Positions 55,798-64,000 of a stretch of 64,000 nucleotides of DNA are shown here, piece after piece. The notes below the pieces were generated by a model. The model saw only the letters and a program-made list of their open reading frames with translations, was not told the DNA's origin and did not search any database. The position numbers and the translations under genes are program-made. The DNA is from Hyaloraphidium curvatum. Lineage: Eukaryota > Monoblepharomycota > Hyaloraphidiomycetes > Hyaloraphidiales > Hyaloraphidiaceae. Each line of letters begins with the position of its first letter. Position 1 is the first letter of the stretch. The DNA is taken from contig JAIVFI010000032.1 in NCBI GenBank assembly GCA_025558095.1, positions 372,001-436,000 on the forward strand, given 5' to 3'.

Positions 55798-56567
55798 TCT
55801 GCTCGCGGTCGGCGGTGGCAGAAAGGGGCTGTTTGCTCGGCGGTGTGTTTGTGGTGGCCCCGTGGCGCGGACCTATCGGCAATGGGCGGGACAACCTGCG
55901 GTCGCGGTCCGCATCGGCAGTGCACCCTTGGCCCCGGAGCCGCCGGCGGAAGGACCTTCGGACCGTCCCGGAGGCAACTCCGCCGCGCAACGATGCGTCG
56001 CTCGTCCTGGGCGGTCCATTTCGACAGGGACCGCCGGGAGGGCTGGTGCAAACGTACGGCCACGCGCGTCCGTGTATTTTTCACCTACTAGGATGGGATT
56101 GGCGGCCTCCAGGTGCCAAGCAAAGGATGTGCGACCAGCTTCTGCCATGCCCTATACTGGATGCCTCCCAGGCGTGTCGCATGCCCGCTCGGGGAGGTGG
56201 TGTTGCGCAGGTCCGCACTCCGCACCTGACCGGGCCTGGACTCTGTTCCTGCGGCGCCCGCATGCCCGATTCGGCCGAGAGGCGGAGGGCGCTGCGGAGA
56301 TACCGCGTTTGCTGGCGTGGAAGGCGTTTCCGAGGGGACCCGCATCCGAGCCTGGCGCGAGGCGCATCCGGCGGAACCTTTGCGGGAGATGCCGACGGGC
56401 ACGCATAGCTGCAGGACAAAGGAGAGGCAGCCCCCGCCACAGGATTCCTCACACATCTCGCAGGGCACTCTATAGTCTATTGGTCATATGGATAATGGGG
56501 TCCGGCATGGACCCGCGTGCAGAGCAGTCGGAGGGCCGAAGCCCCGAAGGATGGCGGGCATGTCCCC
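55798..56567. other. Intergenic region, 770 nt
   Basis: Upstream of the Cys-rich secreted gene and downstream of the cupredoxin gene. Open frames on both strands are short, lack plausible starts with splice continuity, and show no domain. Confidence 0.5.
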
Positions 56568-57364
56568 CTAGGTGACGACGATCGCCCCCGACATGCCCGA
56601 GTAGCAATGCGCCAGTCCGTCCGAGTCGCACCCGCTGCCGAGAAGGGTCAGAACCGCGCCGGCACATGCCTGCACCCGCCAAGAACCCACTAGAGCACCG
56701 TGGCCCCCTTGTACTCCTCCCCGAACGTGAACCTGAAGTACTCCGGCGCGGCCGCCGGCTGGTGGTATACGCTCCTGAACCTCGGCGCCGCCGAGACGTT
56801 GCAGAACCCGGGATTCATCTCCACCACGTTGTGCTGGACGTACGCGCCGGGGGGGAACTCCCACGCCACGGTGGCGCCGGCCGTCACGGTGAGCGTCTTG
56901 GGGATGAAGGAGCCGTAGCCGAGCAGGGCGATGGAGACGGTGGGCACCGCAGGGCCCGAGCTTCTGGTGGTGCTGGGCGGGCGCTTGGTGGTCGCCCGGC
57001 GCTTGGTCGTGGTGCGGCGCTTGGTGGAGGTGCGGCGCTTGGAAGACGAGCGGCGGCGTGTCGTCGTCCGTTTCCGGGAGGTCGTCTTCCGCCGGGTGGT
57101 GGTCTTTTTCAGCTGCCGCGGCTCGAGGGGCAGTGCCGCCCCGTTCGGCCCGTCCGCGCCCGCCGCCGCCGGCACAAAGTCCTCATCGATCGCGCGGCCC
57201 GCAGAAGGGACGGCAGCGCGGCCGTCCCGCCGTTCCAGGCCCGCGCGGCCGAGCGGCGCCGGTGACCCATCGCTCGCCGCGGGCCCGGCCAGGGCGAGCA
57301 GGAGGCACGCCGCGGAGACCAGCGCCGCGACCCTGAATAGCATGCCGCGGTTTCGCCGAGGCAT
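56568..57364 (-). CDS. Secreted cupredoxin-like (blue copper) protein with basic Thr-rich linker
   Basis: Exons 57364-56691 and 56634-56568 (intron 56 nt), 246 residues. A signal peptide (VAALVSAACLLLALAG) is followed by a propeptide-like region. A striking linker of about 50 residues made almost only of Lys, Arg, Thr and Ser comes next (KKTTTRRKTTSRKRTTTRRR). The cupredoxin domain starts TVSIALLGYGSFIPKTLTVT. It has the first His in GAYVQHNVV and ends with the second exon giving YGCDSDGLAHCYSGMSGAIV. The last element supplies Cys, His and Met in the order expected for a type 1 copper site (C-x(n)-H-x(n)-GM-x-G). Copper binding is likely; an extracellular electron-transfer or copper-delivery role is inferred. 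Confidence 0.8.
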
Positions 57365-58010
57365 CGCGGGTATAGCCGGGGATGGAGCCGGGAGAAGGCC
57401 GGGGGGTTGTCAGGAGTGACCGCAGCAACGGCGTGCCGCTCAGCCACATCTGACAGACTTCTGGTAGCCTGGGCTTGATTGACTGACTGACAGACTCGCT
57501 GACAATATGAGATTCGAAGCTCGCACCACGCTTGCTCAGCGCAGTTCACGGTCCCCGCAACCTGCCCCGCGCTGACTGTCCGCCACCAGAGTCAAAGGTA
57601 GTTCGCACCGCAGTCAGCGGATCCCGGAATCGCGAGGCGATCCGGCTGTCCTTCCGACGAGCGGCTCTCATTCGCGCTCGAAAGCGACGGACGGCCGTCC
57701 ACTGCATCGCCCATGCCCGACGCTTCCGCGGGGAATTCCTTCGGCGATACTGGATTGCCACGACAAACAGCACGCGGTCGTCGCGACCGATCGCGGCCGG
57801 CGGCATACGGCCCGAGCCGGAGCGGGATCCGGCAGAGGAGCAAGAGGGCTTGGATCTGCCCGTGGACACTATCTTGAGGCCTCGGACGTATTCAAAGGAG
57901 TCGGTGGTGTTGCACGGCCCGATCGGTGCACAGCCCGCCCTTCCGGGCCGACGTTCCATCGAATCCCCCACGGCCATCGCCATCGGGCCGCCAACCTGCG
58001 CGCGGCCGCG
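57365..58010. other. Divergent intergenic region, 646 nt
   Basis: Between the cupredoxin gene (minus) and membrane paralogue 3 (plus). Nothing coding recognised. Confidence 0.5.
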
Positions 58011-59566
58011 ATGTCGCCGAGGCAGTTCACGGCGCTGGAGTTCGCGGCGGTGCTGCCGGGGTTCACCGCTGCCGAGGAGGAGCGCGGCATCCGCGGCGAG
58101 GGCGGGCTGGCGTTCGAGGCCGTCGAGGCCGCCGCGATGCACCGCTCCGACAGCTTCCACGGGGACGCCGACGGGCCCGCGGAGCTCCCGCTCGAGGCGC
58201 TGGCCGCCTTCCCGTCGCTGCAGCGCGCGACCGCGTTCGACCGCGCGCTGCACCGCAGGGTGTACGCGCGCGCCAAGGTGCCCGGGCTGCCGGCCATGCC
58301 GCTCGGCATCTTCCTCGCCGCCCTCTACGATGCCCTGTTCCTGCCCCTCCTGGCCTCGTCGTTCGCCCTCAACGACGGCACCTACACCGCCGCGCAGCTG
58401 GCAATCGGCTACGCCGCCACCGCCGGCGCCTGGATGTTCACAATGATCTTCTGGAGCGGCACCGTGCTCTACCACCCCGCCGCCCCAGCGGTCTACGCCA
58501 ACGCGCTGACCGGCGTCGCGGCGTGGAAAGAGCTGGCCGACGAGGGCACCTCGCCGCTCGTCGCGCACCAGGAGGGCGGACGGTGCCCGTGCCCCCGCCC
58601 CGCGTGCTCGGGCCGGCTCCCGCATGGGCCGGCGCCATCCGCATCCCCATGGTCGCCTGCATCATGTGCGGACTCTTCTTCGTGACCTACATCCTCGCGT
58701 GCTGGACCCCGCTCGTCGAGTTCGGCGCCCGCCTGTGGACCTCCCCCTGGGCCGCCCTCGCCACCTGCGCGCTGGTCGTCTGGTTCGGGCCGGGGTTCAG
58801 CATCACCATGATGATCAACCCCACCCACGCCCCGCTGATGGAGCTCTCGAACCGCGTGCAGGAGCGCGCCGTGGCGGTCGCCCTGGGCCGCTCCCTCGCG
58901 CGGTTCTCCTCGCGGCTCGAGGACCCGGCCTTCCGCGTGCCGCCCGAGGACAGGGAGGCCGACGTGGTGTTCCACGCCGTGCTCCATTCGCGCCTGGTCA
59001 GGCGGTGGCGCCGGGCCTCGGCCGACCTGCAGTCTTCCAGGGTCTACGCGGCCATGATGGTCGTCTCGTTCGTCTCGGGCGCCGTGGTCTCGGCCGCGGG
59101 GGGGAGCTGCATCCCCCTCTGGATCCTCTTTTCCATCCTGGCCGTGATGGCCTGGATCTTCCTGGACCTCGTGACGATCGCGACCTCCAACGAGGGGCCC
59201 GAGAGGATCGCGCGGAGGTACGTCGAGGCCGGCCTGAGGGCGCGGGAGATGGCGAGCAGGGCCGGGTGCAGGGAGATGGGGCAGCTGGCCGAGGAGCTCA
59301 AGGACTTCCACTGGATCGCGCAGAGCTACGCCGAGGTCGCGCGGACGACGAGGTGCGTTGCCGCTCGCGGGGGGGACGGCCGCCTGGAGCCGAGCTGACG
59401 GGCCGATCCCGACAGGGCCGGCCTGGTCGGGTACCCGATCACCTGGGGCGTCCTGCGCTCCTTTGCCGTGACCTTCCTCACCCTCGTCCTGGGCATGTTC
59501 ACGCTGCTGCGGTCGGCGGGGGTGGCGTTCGTCCCGGGGCAGTTCTGCCGCTCGCCTTCGTCCTAG
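58011..59566 (+). CDS. Multi-pass membrane protein, paralogue 3 of the three-member family (frameshifted)
   Basis: Exon 1 spans 58011-59352 and exon 2 59416-59566 (intron 63 nt, GTGCGT donor, GACAG acceptor), about 500 residues. The frame changes once near 58615-58630, just after CPCPRPACSGRL. No splice sites fit; one missing base repairs it. Shared family blocks are SPLVAHQEGGRCPCPRPACS (paralogue 1 has SPLVAHRDGDPACTCPRSPC), GSCIPLWILFSILAVMAWIF then DLVTIATSNEGPERIARRY, and the last helix YPITWGVLRSFAVTFLTLVL continuing GMFTLLRSAGVAFV. The intron sits immediately before the final helix, unlike the single-exon paralogue 1. It is either a recently broken gene or an assembly indel. Confidence 0.75.
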
Positions 59567-59921
59567 CCGGTGCCGGTGTGCGCATGTCCTCGTGGAATGC
59601 AATTCCCGGACAGGATCGCCAGTATGCATTGCGTCTCCGTCCGACGCCGCGGGAATCCGGGAGGGCGGTACGCATTACCACCGCAGACGGTGTGTCCGCC
59701 ACAAAGCACGTGTCGCCGCGTTCGTTTTGCCCCCGGTCGAAGCCCACGCCGGGGGTTGTTCCATCCGTTGGCGGCGCTGCACGGATGCCGGCCGGGCGCT
59801 CGAAAGGACCCGAGCACAACCCCCCCCTTCCCCCCTCCCCGGGCCTCCAATCCCCTCCTTTTCCCCGCATCCGGATCCATTCAATCCCCGCGCCCCTTTC
59901 CCGGCCCCGTTCCGGCGCGCC
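59567..59921. other. Intergenic region, 355 nt, with pyrimidine-rich tract
   Basis: A C/T-rich stretch (about 59815-59930, with runs of C up to eight) lies just before the next start codon. This is a plausible core promoter or 5' UTR feature. Nothing else recognised. Confidence 0.45.
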
Positions 59922-61059
59922 ATGTCCTCCCCCGCCCCTGCCGACCGCGTCGCCACGCTCCGGGAGGAGGTGCTGGCGCTGCACTTCCTCCGCATCCAGC
60001 GGCGCCTCGATGCCGGGCAGCGGGTGAGCGAGGAGGACGAGAGGGAGGCGAGGGAGTATGCGCGGGGGATATGGAAGGGGAAGGACGGGGGAAGGGGTGC
60101 TGCGGGGAGGAAAAGGGACGCGGGCGATGAGGAAGATGGGGACGCGAGGAGGGCGGTCAGGGAGCTGAGGAGGGCGGCAAAGAGGGAGGAACCGGTGCTG
60201 GAGCTGCCTGCAGTGCCCGCCGCGCGCGGCAGGGCGCCCCCGACGCCCGCGAAGACGCCGGTCGGAAGCGGGGCGCCGCACGTACGCGTTCGGAGGGCGC
60301 TGCCGTCGCCGCCCCCGGCGACGGCGCGGCTGGGGAGGCCGTGCGCGTTCTGCACGTCCAAAAACGCGACGAGGAGGCGGTGGGACGGGCTCAAGTGCTG
60401 GTATGCTGCCCCCGATGCCGCCCGCATTCCTCCCGGGCCGAACCGGTTCCGCCTTCATCAGCGACAGGTGCTATGCCAAGCGATCGGCGGAGCGGAGGAA
60501 GGCCAGGCTCGCGGCCAAGTCCGTGGACGAGGGATCGGACGGGGAGGGGGACCGCAGGGAGGGGCGGAGCAGGCACTCGGTGCGGCTGCGGATCAAGGTC
60601 GAGGAGAGATCCGCGTCCGCGGTGCGTCATTCGATTGGCAATCTGGCCACGGCAGCTCACCCGCTCTCCGATGCACCGCTCCAGGCCACACCCAAGCCCC
60701 TGCTCGGCTTCCTCCCCACCCCCGACATCACCCCGCCCGCCCCGCGCGATTTCGCCGACGCCATGCGGGGGTTCGATCCCGCCGCGTTCGGGAGGCTGTT
60801 TCCCGTGGCGGGACCGCACGTGAGGCGCAACCGCCCCGCCGGGCCGGACGGCGGACCGAAGCTGGCGGAGCACGCCGAGTATCCCGAGGCGCCGATCGCG
60901 AGCGGGCCGAGGTCCGACGACGGGCTGGAGGAGGAGATGGAGATGGAGGACGCGGTGGAGGTCGTGCGCGGCAGTGCGATCGGGGCGGGGGTGGAGAACG
61001 AGGCGGAGGGGCTGGAGGAGGAGATGGAGAGCGCGGCGGAGAGCCAGGGCGGGAACTGA
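59922..61059 (+). CDS. Nuclear-looking protein with a divergent GATA-like zinc knuckle
   Basis: Exons 59922-60400 and 60468-61059 (intron 67 nt) give 356 residues. The N-terminus has a helical segment (LREEVLALHFLRIQRRL) and Arg/Lys-rich stretches. The splice join builds PCAFCTSKNATRRRWDGLKC followed by WCYAKRSAERRK, a C-x2-C-x13-C-x-C cluster. It recalls a GATA-type finger (C-x2-C, T-x-R-x-W, then Cys pair) but with a shortened loop and C-x-C ending. The C-terminus is Pro-rich and then strongly acidic (LEEEMEMEDAVE). A DNA- or RNA-binding regulator is plausible but unproven. Confidence 0.65.
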
Positions 61060-61472
61060 GGAGCGGGGCTGGGCCGGGGCCGGATCGGGGGGTTGCAGGT
61101 GACGTGGGGTTGGTCTTAAGCTGGAAGCGATGCCCAATATGATACCTTGCTCGATTTCGTTCCCGCTGGGGCGTCAGCGAGCCTAGAGACGGGGACTGGT
61201 ACGTCCGGTCGCGAATGAGTGCCGCGAAGCAGCGAAGCAGACACGTACACCGATTCCACCGCCCCGCTCGTATTCTCCCCCTCCGCCCGCCGACCGGGCG
61301 CGGCTCCCATTTAATTCATCCCGTGTCTATCCCCGGCACCCCACTCAGGCCGGATTCGGAGCCCATTTGGCCCTCTTTGCAGCCGAGATGCCGAACCGTT
61401 GCGCGGCCCCTCCAAGCCGCACGCGGCGATAGCGGCATTCGGCGCCCTCTCCGCACGGACAACGCACGAACA
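61060..61472. other. Intergenic region, 413 nt
   Basis: Between the GATA-like gene and the FkbM-type gene on the same strand. No coding exon recognised. Confidence 0.45.
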
Positions 61473-62807
61473 ATGGCCGACAAGGAGAAGCGCGGCGCGC
61501 GCGCGGGCTGCTTCGGGGCGGCGGCCGCGCTGCCGGGCCTGCCGCGGCCGCGCCGGGCTCTCCCGCTGCTCGCGCTCGCCGCGGTCGCCGCGCTGTTCCT
61601 TCTGAGACCGCTCGCCGGCTGGCTCTTTCCCGCGAACCGCGGCACGAAGGCCGGCCGCGCGCTGTGGGCGCGGGCGGCGCGCCGCATGGAGCGGGCGTGC
61701 TCCGCCGAGTACCCGCGGCTGCGCGCCCGCCTGCTCGCCGACCCGCGCTTCGAGCTCGCAAACGTGTCGGCTTTCTCGACGACCGCGCCGTCGGTGCGTT
61801 CCCTGCGCCCGGCTCCCGGGCCGCCGGCCGACTTCCCGTTCGCCGCGCAGGCATTCACCGGCGAGTTCCGCATGTGGACATACGCCGCGCGACATGGCCA
61901 CCACGACCACGTGTCGGTTGCCGCGCAGCGCGACGGCGTGTGGGAGAAGGACGCCTCGGACGCCGTCGTTGCGGCATTCGGCGTCTCCCCGCCGCTCGCC
62001 CTCGGCCGCAACATCGACCCGTTCCAGCACCCCGACATCGAGGACCCCGACGGCACCCCGCGCGCGCTGCTCGACGTGGGCTGCAACCTCGGCTGGTTCT
62101 CCCTGCTGCTCGCCTCGCGCGGCGTCCGCGCCATCTGCGTCGAGCCGATGCCCGCCAACGCCGCGCTCGCCACGGCCTCGGTGTGCGAGAACGGCCTGCA
62201 GGGTCGCGTGCACGTCATCGTGGCCGCCGTCTCGGACGTCGGGGGGGCGAGCTGCGCCATCGAGGCGGACCTGGCCAACGTCGGGGACGGAAAGCTCGTC
62301 TGCGGCCCCTCGGCGGGCGGCGGGACCCCCAGCCGGGAGCTGCCCCCGCTCGCGAACGTGCTGTTCCCCGCGCTCGCGCCCCCCGTGTTCCAGGCCGTCC
62401 CCGTGACCACCCTCTCCACCATCCTCCCGCCCCCCTCGTCGGTGTACCCGCGCGGGGTCCGCATCCGCGCCGCCAAGTTCGACGTCGAGGGGTTCGAGGA
62501 ACTCGCGCTGATGGGCTCCCCTTGGCAGCGCGACCCCGCCCAGCGGCCGCGGCTGGTGGTCGCCGAGGCCGACCCGGACCTGCTCGCGCGCGCGTCGCGG
62601 TTCGCTTCCCGCCAGAACGGGGAGTGCTGCTCCGCCGGTTCCCTCGCCGGCAGGCTCAAGGCGATGGGGTACGTACTGATGCGGACCAAGGACCACGGGG
62701 AGGACGGGCCGCGGTACAGGCCGCTGGGGGAGGGCGAGGTGGAGGGGTGGGGGCAGGGGAGGAACCTGTTTGCGGAGCTGAACGCGTCGGCGATACCCTG
62801 GCCGTGA
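61473..62807 (+). CDS. Type II membrane FkbM-family methyltransferase
   Basis: Single exon, 444 residues. A basic N-terminus is followed by a signal anchor (ALPLLALAAVAALFLLRPLAG, near residues 30-50) and a lumenal domain. The SAM motif I is LLDVGCNLGWFSLLLASRG with ICVEPMP ending strand 2. RIRAAKFDVEGFEELALMGS is the D-V-E-G-x-E signature of FkbM methyltransferases. These typically O-methylate sugars or small molecules. A Golgi-lumenal topology suggests glycan methylation, in line with the glycosyltransferase-like genes in the window. The substrate is not determinable. In-frame sequence upstream to 61215 has a Met but no support. Confidence 0.82.
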   Translation: MADKEKRGARAGCFGAAAALPGLPRPRRALPLLALAAVAALFLLRPLAGWLFPANRGTKAGRALWARAARRMERACSAEYPRLRARLLADPRFELANVSAFSTTAPSVRSLRPAPGPPADFPFAAQAFTGEFRMWTYAARHGHHDHVSVAAQRDGVWEKDASDAVVAAFGVSPPLALGRNIDPFQHPDIEDPDGTPRALLDVGCNLGWFSLLLASRGVRAICVEPMPANAALATASVCENGLQGRVHVIVAAVSDVGGASCAIEADLANVGDGKLVCGPSAGGGTPSRELPPLANVLFPALAPPVFQAVPVTTLSTILPPPSSVYPRGVRIRAAKFDVEGFEELALMGSPWQRDPAQRPRLVVAEADPDLLARASRFASRQNGECCSAGSLAGRLKAMGYVLMRTKDHGEDGPRYRPLGEGEVEGWGQGRNLFAELNASAIPWP

Positions 62808-63484
62808 GCGCGGGGGGATGGGCGGGCGGGCCGGTGGTTGGGTGGATCGTGTGTGATGTCTATTGCACCTGGTCGGGCGGGTTGTGTGGAGTCACATGTG
62901 CCACGGTCCTCTCCCCCGGCGAGCCCGATCGGACCAACCAGCGTCTGGATCGGCAAGCCAGCATCACGATCGGTATTTGCCATGCCATGTTGCCGGTTCA
63001 GCGGTGTGCTCTCCCGATGCTGGGATGGTGCGGAGCAACCGCCGGCCTCCCCAGCCCGTGGACCCGTAACCCTGCGCCGGCCGTTCCCCCGGTCCTCCGG
63101 GCCTCCTTCCCCCCGCCAGCCCCGGAACACGTCCGCAAACACCCGCGCAACCGGCCTGCCCCCGGGCCCGGGCCGTCTCGCGGGGGTCTTCGTGGTGTTG
63201 CGCTCCGTCGCTTGGGGTCTCCGGCGCACCGCCGCGGCGCCCTTGCGCCGCGCTACCCTTTTCGGGCGAGCCGCTACAAAAGCAGCACCCCGACAGGACC
63301 GCCGGCAAACACACACCCGAAGGTGGGCATCGCGCCCGGCGGCCGCTCGGGGCGGCGGAGAGCAGCGATGGCCGGAAGCGCGGGCGATGCGCCGCGCGAC
63401 CCGCCGGCGACGCTCTCTTCCGCCACGCCCCGCAGCCATCGCTCCCGTTCGAGCACACGCTAACCCGCCCGAACCGCAGCAACG
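62808..63484. other. Intergenic region, 677 nt
   Basis: Between the FkbM-type gene and the GH16 gene. A long open frame crosses it on the plus strand but its composition is arbitrary and no domain is seen. Treated as promoter and spacer. Confidence 0.5.
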
Positions 63485-64000
63485 ATGTTCGCCCGCGCCG
63501 GCCTCGCCGCCGCCCTCGCCTCGGCGCTGCTCGCCACGGCGGCCGCCGACTACGCCTACCCCAACGTGCCCGGGGCCTTCCCCGGCTACGACCTCATCAT
63601 CAACGAGGAGTTCACCGGCCCGGCCCTCAACTCGTCCATCTGGACGCCCGACTGGGACTGCTCGGGGTGCGCTGCCCCGTCCGCCCCCCCTCCGGCCTGC
63701 CCCTGATCCGATCGGCCCTCTTCCAGATGGGGCAACGGCATGCGCGCCGCCTACACCTCGCACCCCAGCAACCTCTACATCAACGACAGCATGCTGCACC
63801 TCAACCCGATCTGCGGCCGGCTGCAGCCCAACAAGTCCATCTGCCAGCCCTTCACCGGGTATCCCGAGTGCGCGTGCGAGCCGACCAACGTCAACAACAT
63901 GGACGCGACGTCTGCGCAGATCACCTCGAGGCACAAGTTCGCGTTCAACAAGGGCAAGTTCCGCGTGAGGGCAAAGATGAGCACGGGGTTCTACACCTGG
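63485..64000 (+). CDS. GH16-like secreted glycanase (3' end cut by window edge)
   Basis: Exon 1 spans 63485-63666; exon 2 starts at 63727 and is still open at 64000 (intron 60 nt). A signal peptide (GLAAALASALLATAAA) is followed by YDLIINEEFTGPALNSSIWT, the classic GH16 N-terminal strand. After the join come WGNGMRAAYTSHPSNLYIND, SAQITSRHKFAFNKGKFRVR and AKMSTGFYTW, leading toward the catalytic E-x-D-x-x-E, which lies beyond the window. Likely substrates are beta-1,3 or mixed-linkage glucans of cell walls. About 150 residues are visible; typical members have 280-350. Confidence 0.85.

Noticed and set aside
58600-58640. Very short intron explaining the frame change in membrane paralogue 3
   Set aside because: No AG acceptor exists between the conserved C-x-C-P-R block and the next helix, so a frameshift or assembly indel is the simpler reading.
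62838-63968. 376-codon plus-strand frame across the GH16 promoter
   Set aside because: It overlaps the GH16 signal-peptide exon in another frame and encodes Pro/Arg/Ser-rich noise.

Overview
The window is nuclear DNA of a compact, very GC-rich eukaryote. Almost every gene is interrupted by short introns (mostly 48-70 nt, GT donor, AG acceptor). The proteins include DNA polymerase delta, a WDR33/Pfs2 polyadenylation factor with an RS domain, BCS1-type AAA ATPase, FAM72, a CCDC113/96-type axonemal coiled coil, GMC oxidoreductase and secreted carbohydrate-active enzymes. Taken together this best fits an early-diverging, zoosporic (chytrid-like) fungus or a close opisthokont relative. That is inference from gene content and intron style; no rRNA or tRNA was seen. 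Intergenic spacers are small. Exon joins below were worked out by hand from splice sites, frame continuity and family alignment.

Layout. 0-2.6 kb: 3' truncated ABC-transporter-like gene with degenerate ATPase motifs. 3.5-5.0 kb: multi-pass membrane protein, first of three paralogues (others at 39.6-41.3 and 58.0-59.6 kb). 6-14.3 kb, all on the minus strand: phytanoyl-CoA dioxygenase-like enzyme, a Pol delta catalytic subunit whose proofreading motifs are lost, a small secreted protein, and a BCS1-type ATPase. 14.5-17.5 kb: an unusual membrane protein fused to MORN and alpha/beta-hydrolase domains. 18.4-24.1 kb, plus strand: flavin monooxygenase, a second PhyH-type dioxygenase, and a type II membrane O-fucosyltransferase-like protein. 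24.2-32.9 kb: secreted coiled-coil protein, FAM72, WDR33/Pfs2, axonemal coiled coil, METTL25-type methyltransferase and a DUF3445 protein. 33-35.5 kb: a broken alpha/beta hydrolase, a gene relic and a short-chain dehydrogenase. 35.7-43.7 kb: pseudokinase, a ten-exon aldo-keto reductase, membrane paralogue 2 and a GMC oxidoreductase.

44-64 kb is dominated by extracellular or cell-surface products: a divergent pair of secreted glycine-rich proteins, an M8-like metallopeptidase on a Thr-rich stalk, a single polypeptide joining a GT8 glycosyltransferase to a PL1 pectate lyase, a secreted Cys-rich protein, a cupredoxin-like protein, an FkbM-type methyltransferase and the start of a GH16 glycanase. 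Membrane paralogue 3 and two nuclear-looking proteins lie among them.

Two themes recur. First, enzymes have lost catalytic residues but kept their folds (ABC ATPase, Pol delta exonuclease, kinase). Second, there is a lineage-expanded 7-TM-like family with a conserved C-x-C-P-R-x2-C-x-G motif and a conserved last helix, whose topology resembles the insect gustatory-receptor-like superfamily. That family and the GT8-PL1 fusion are the best candidates for something undescribed.
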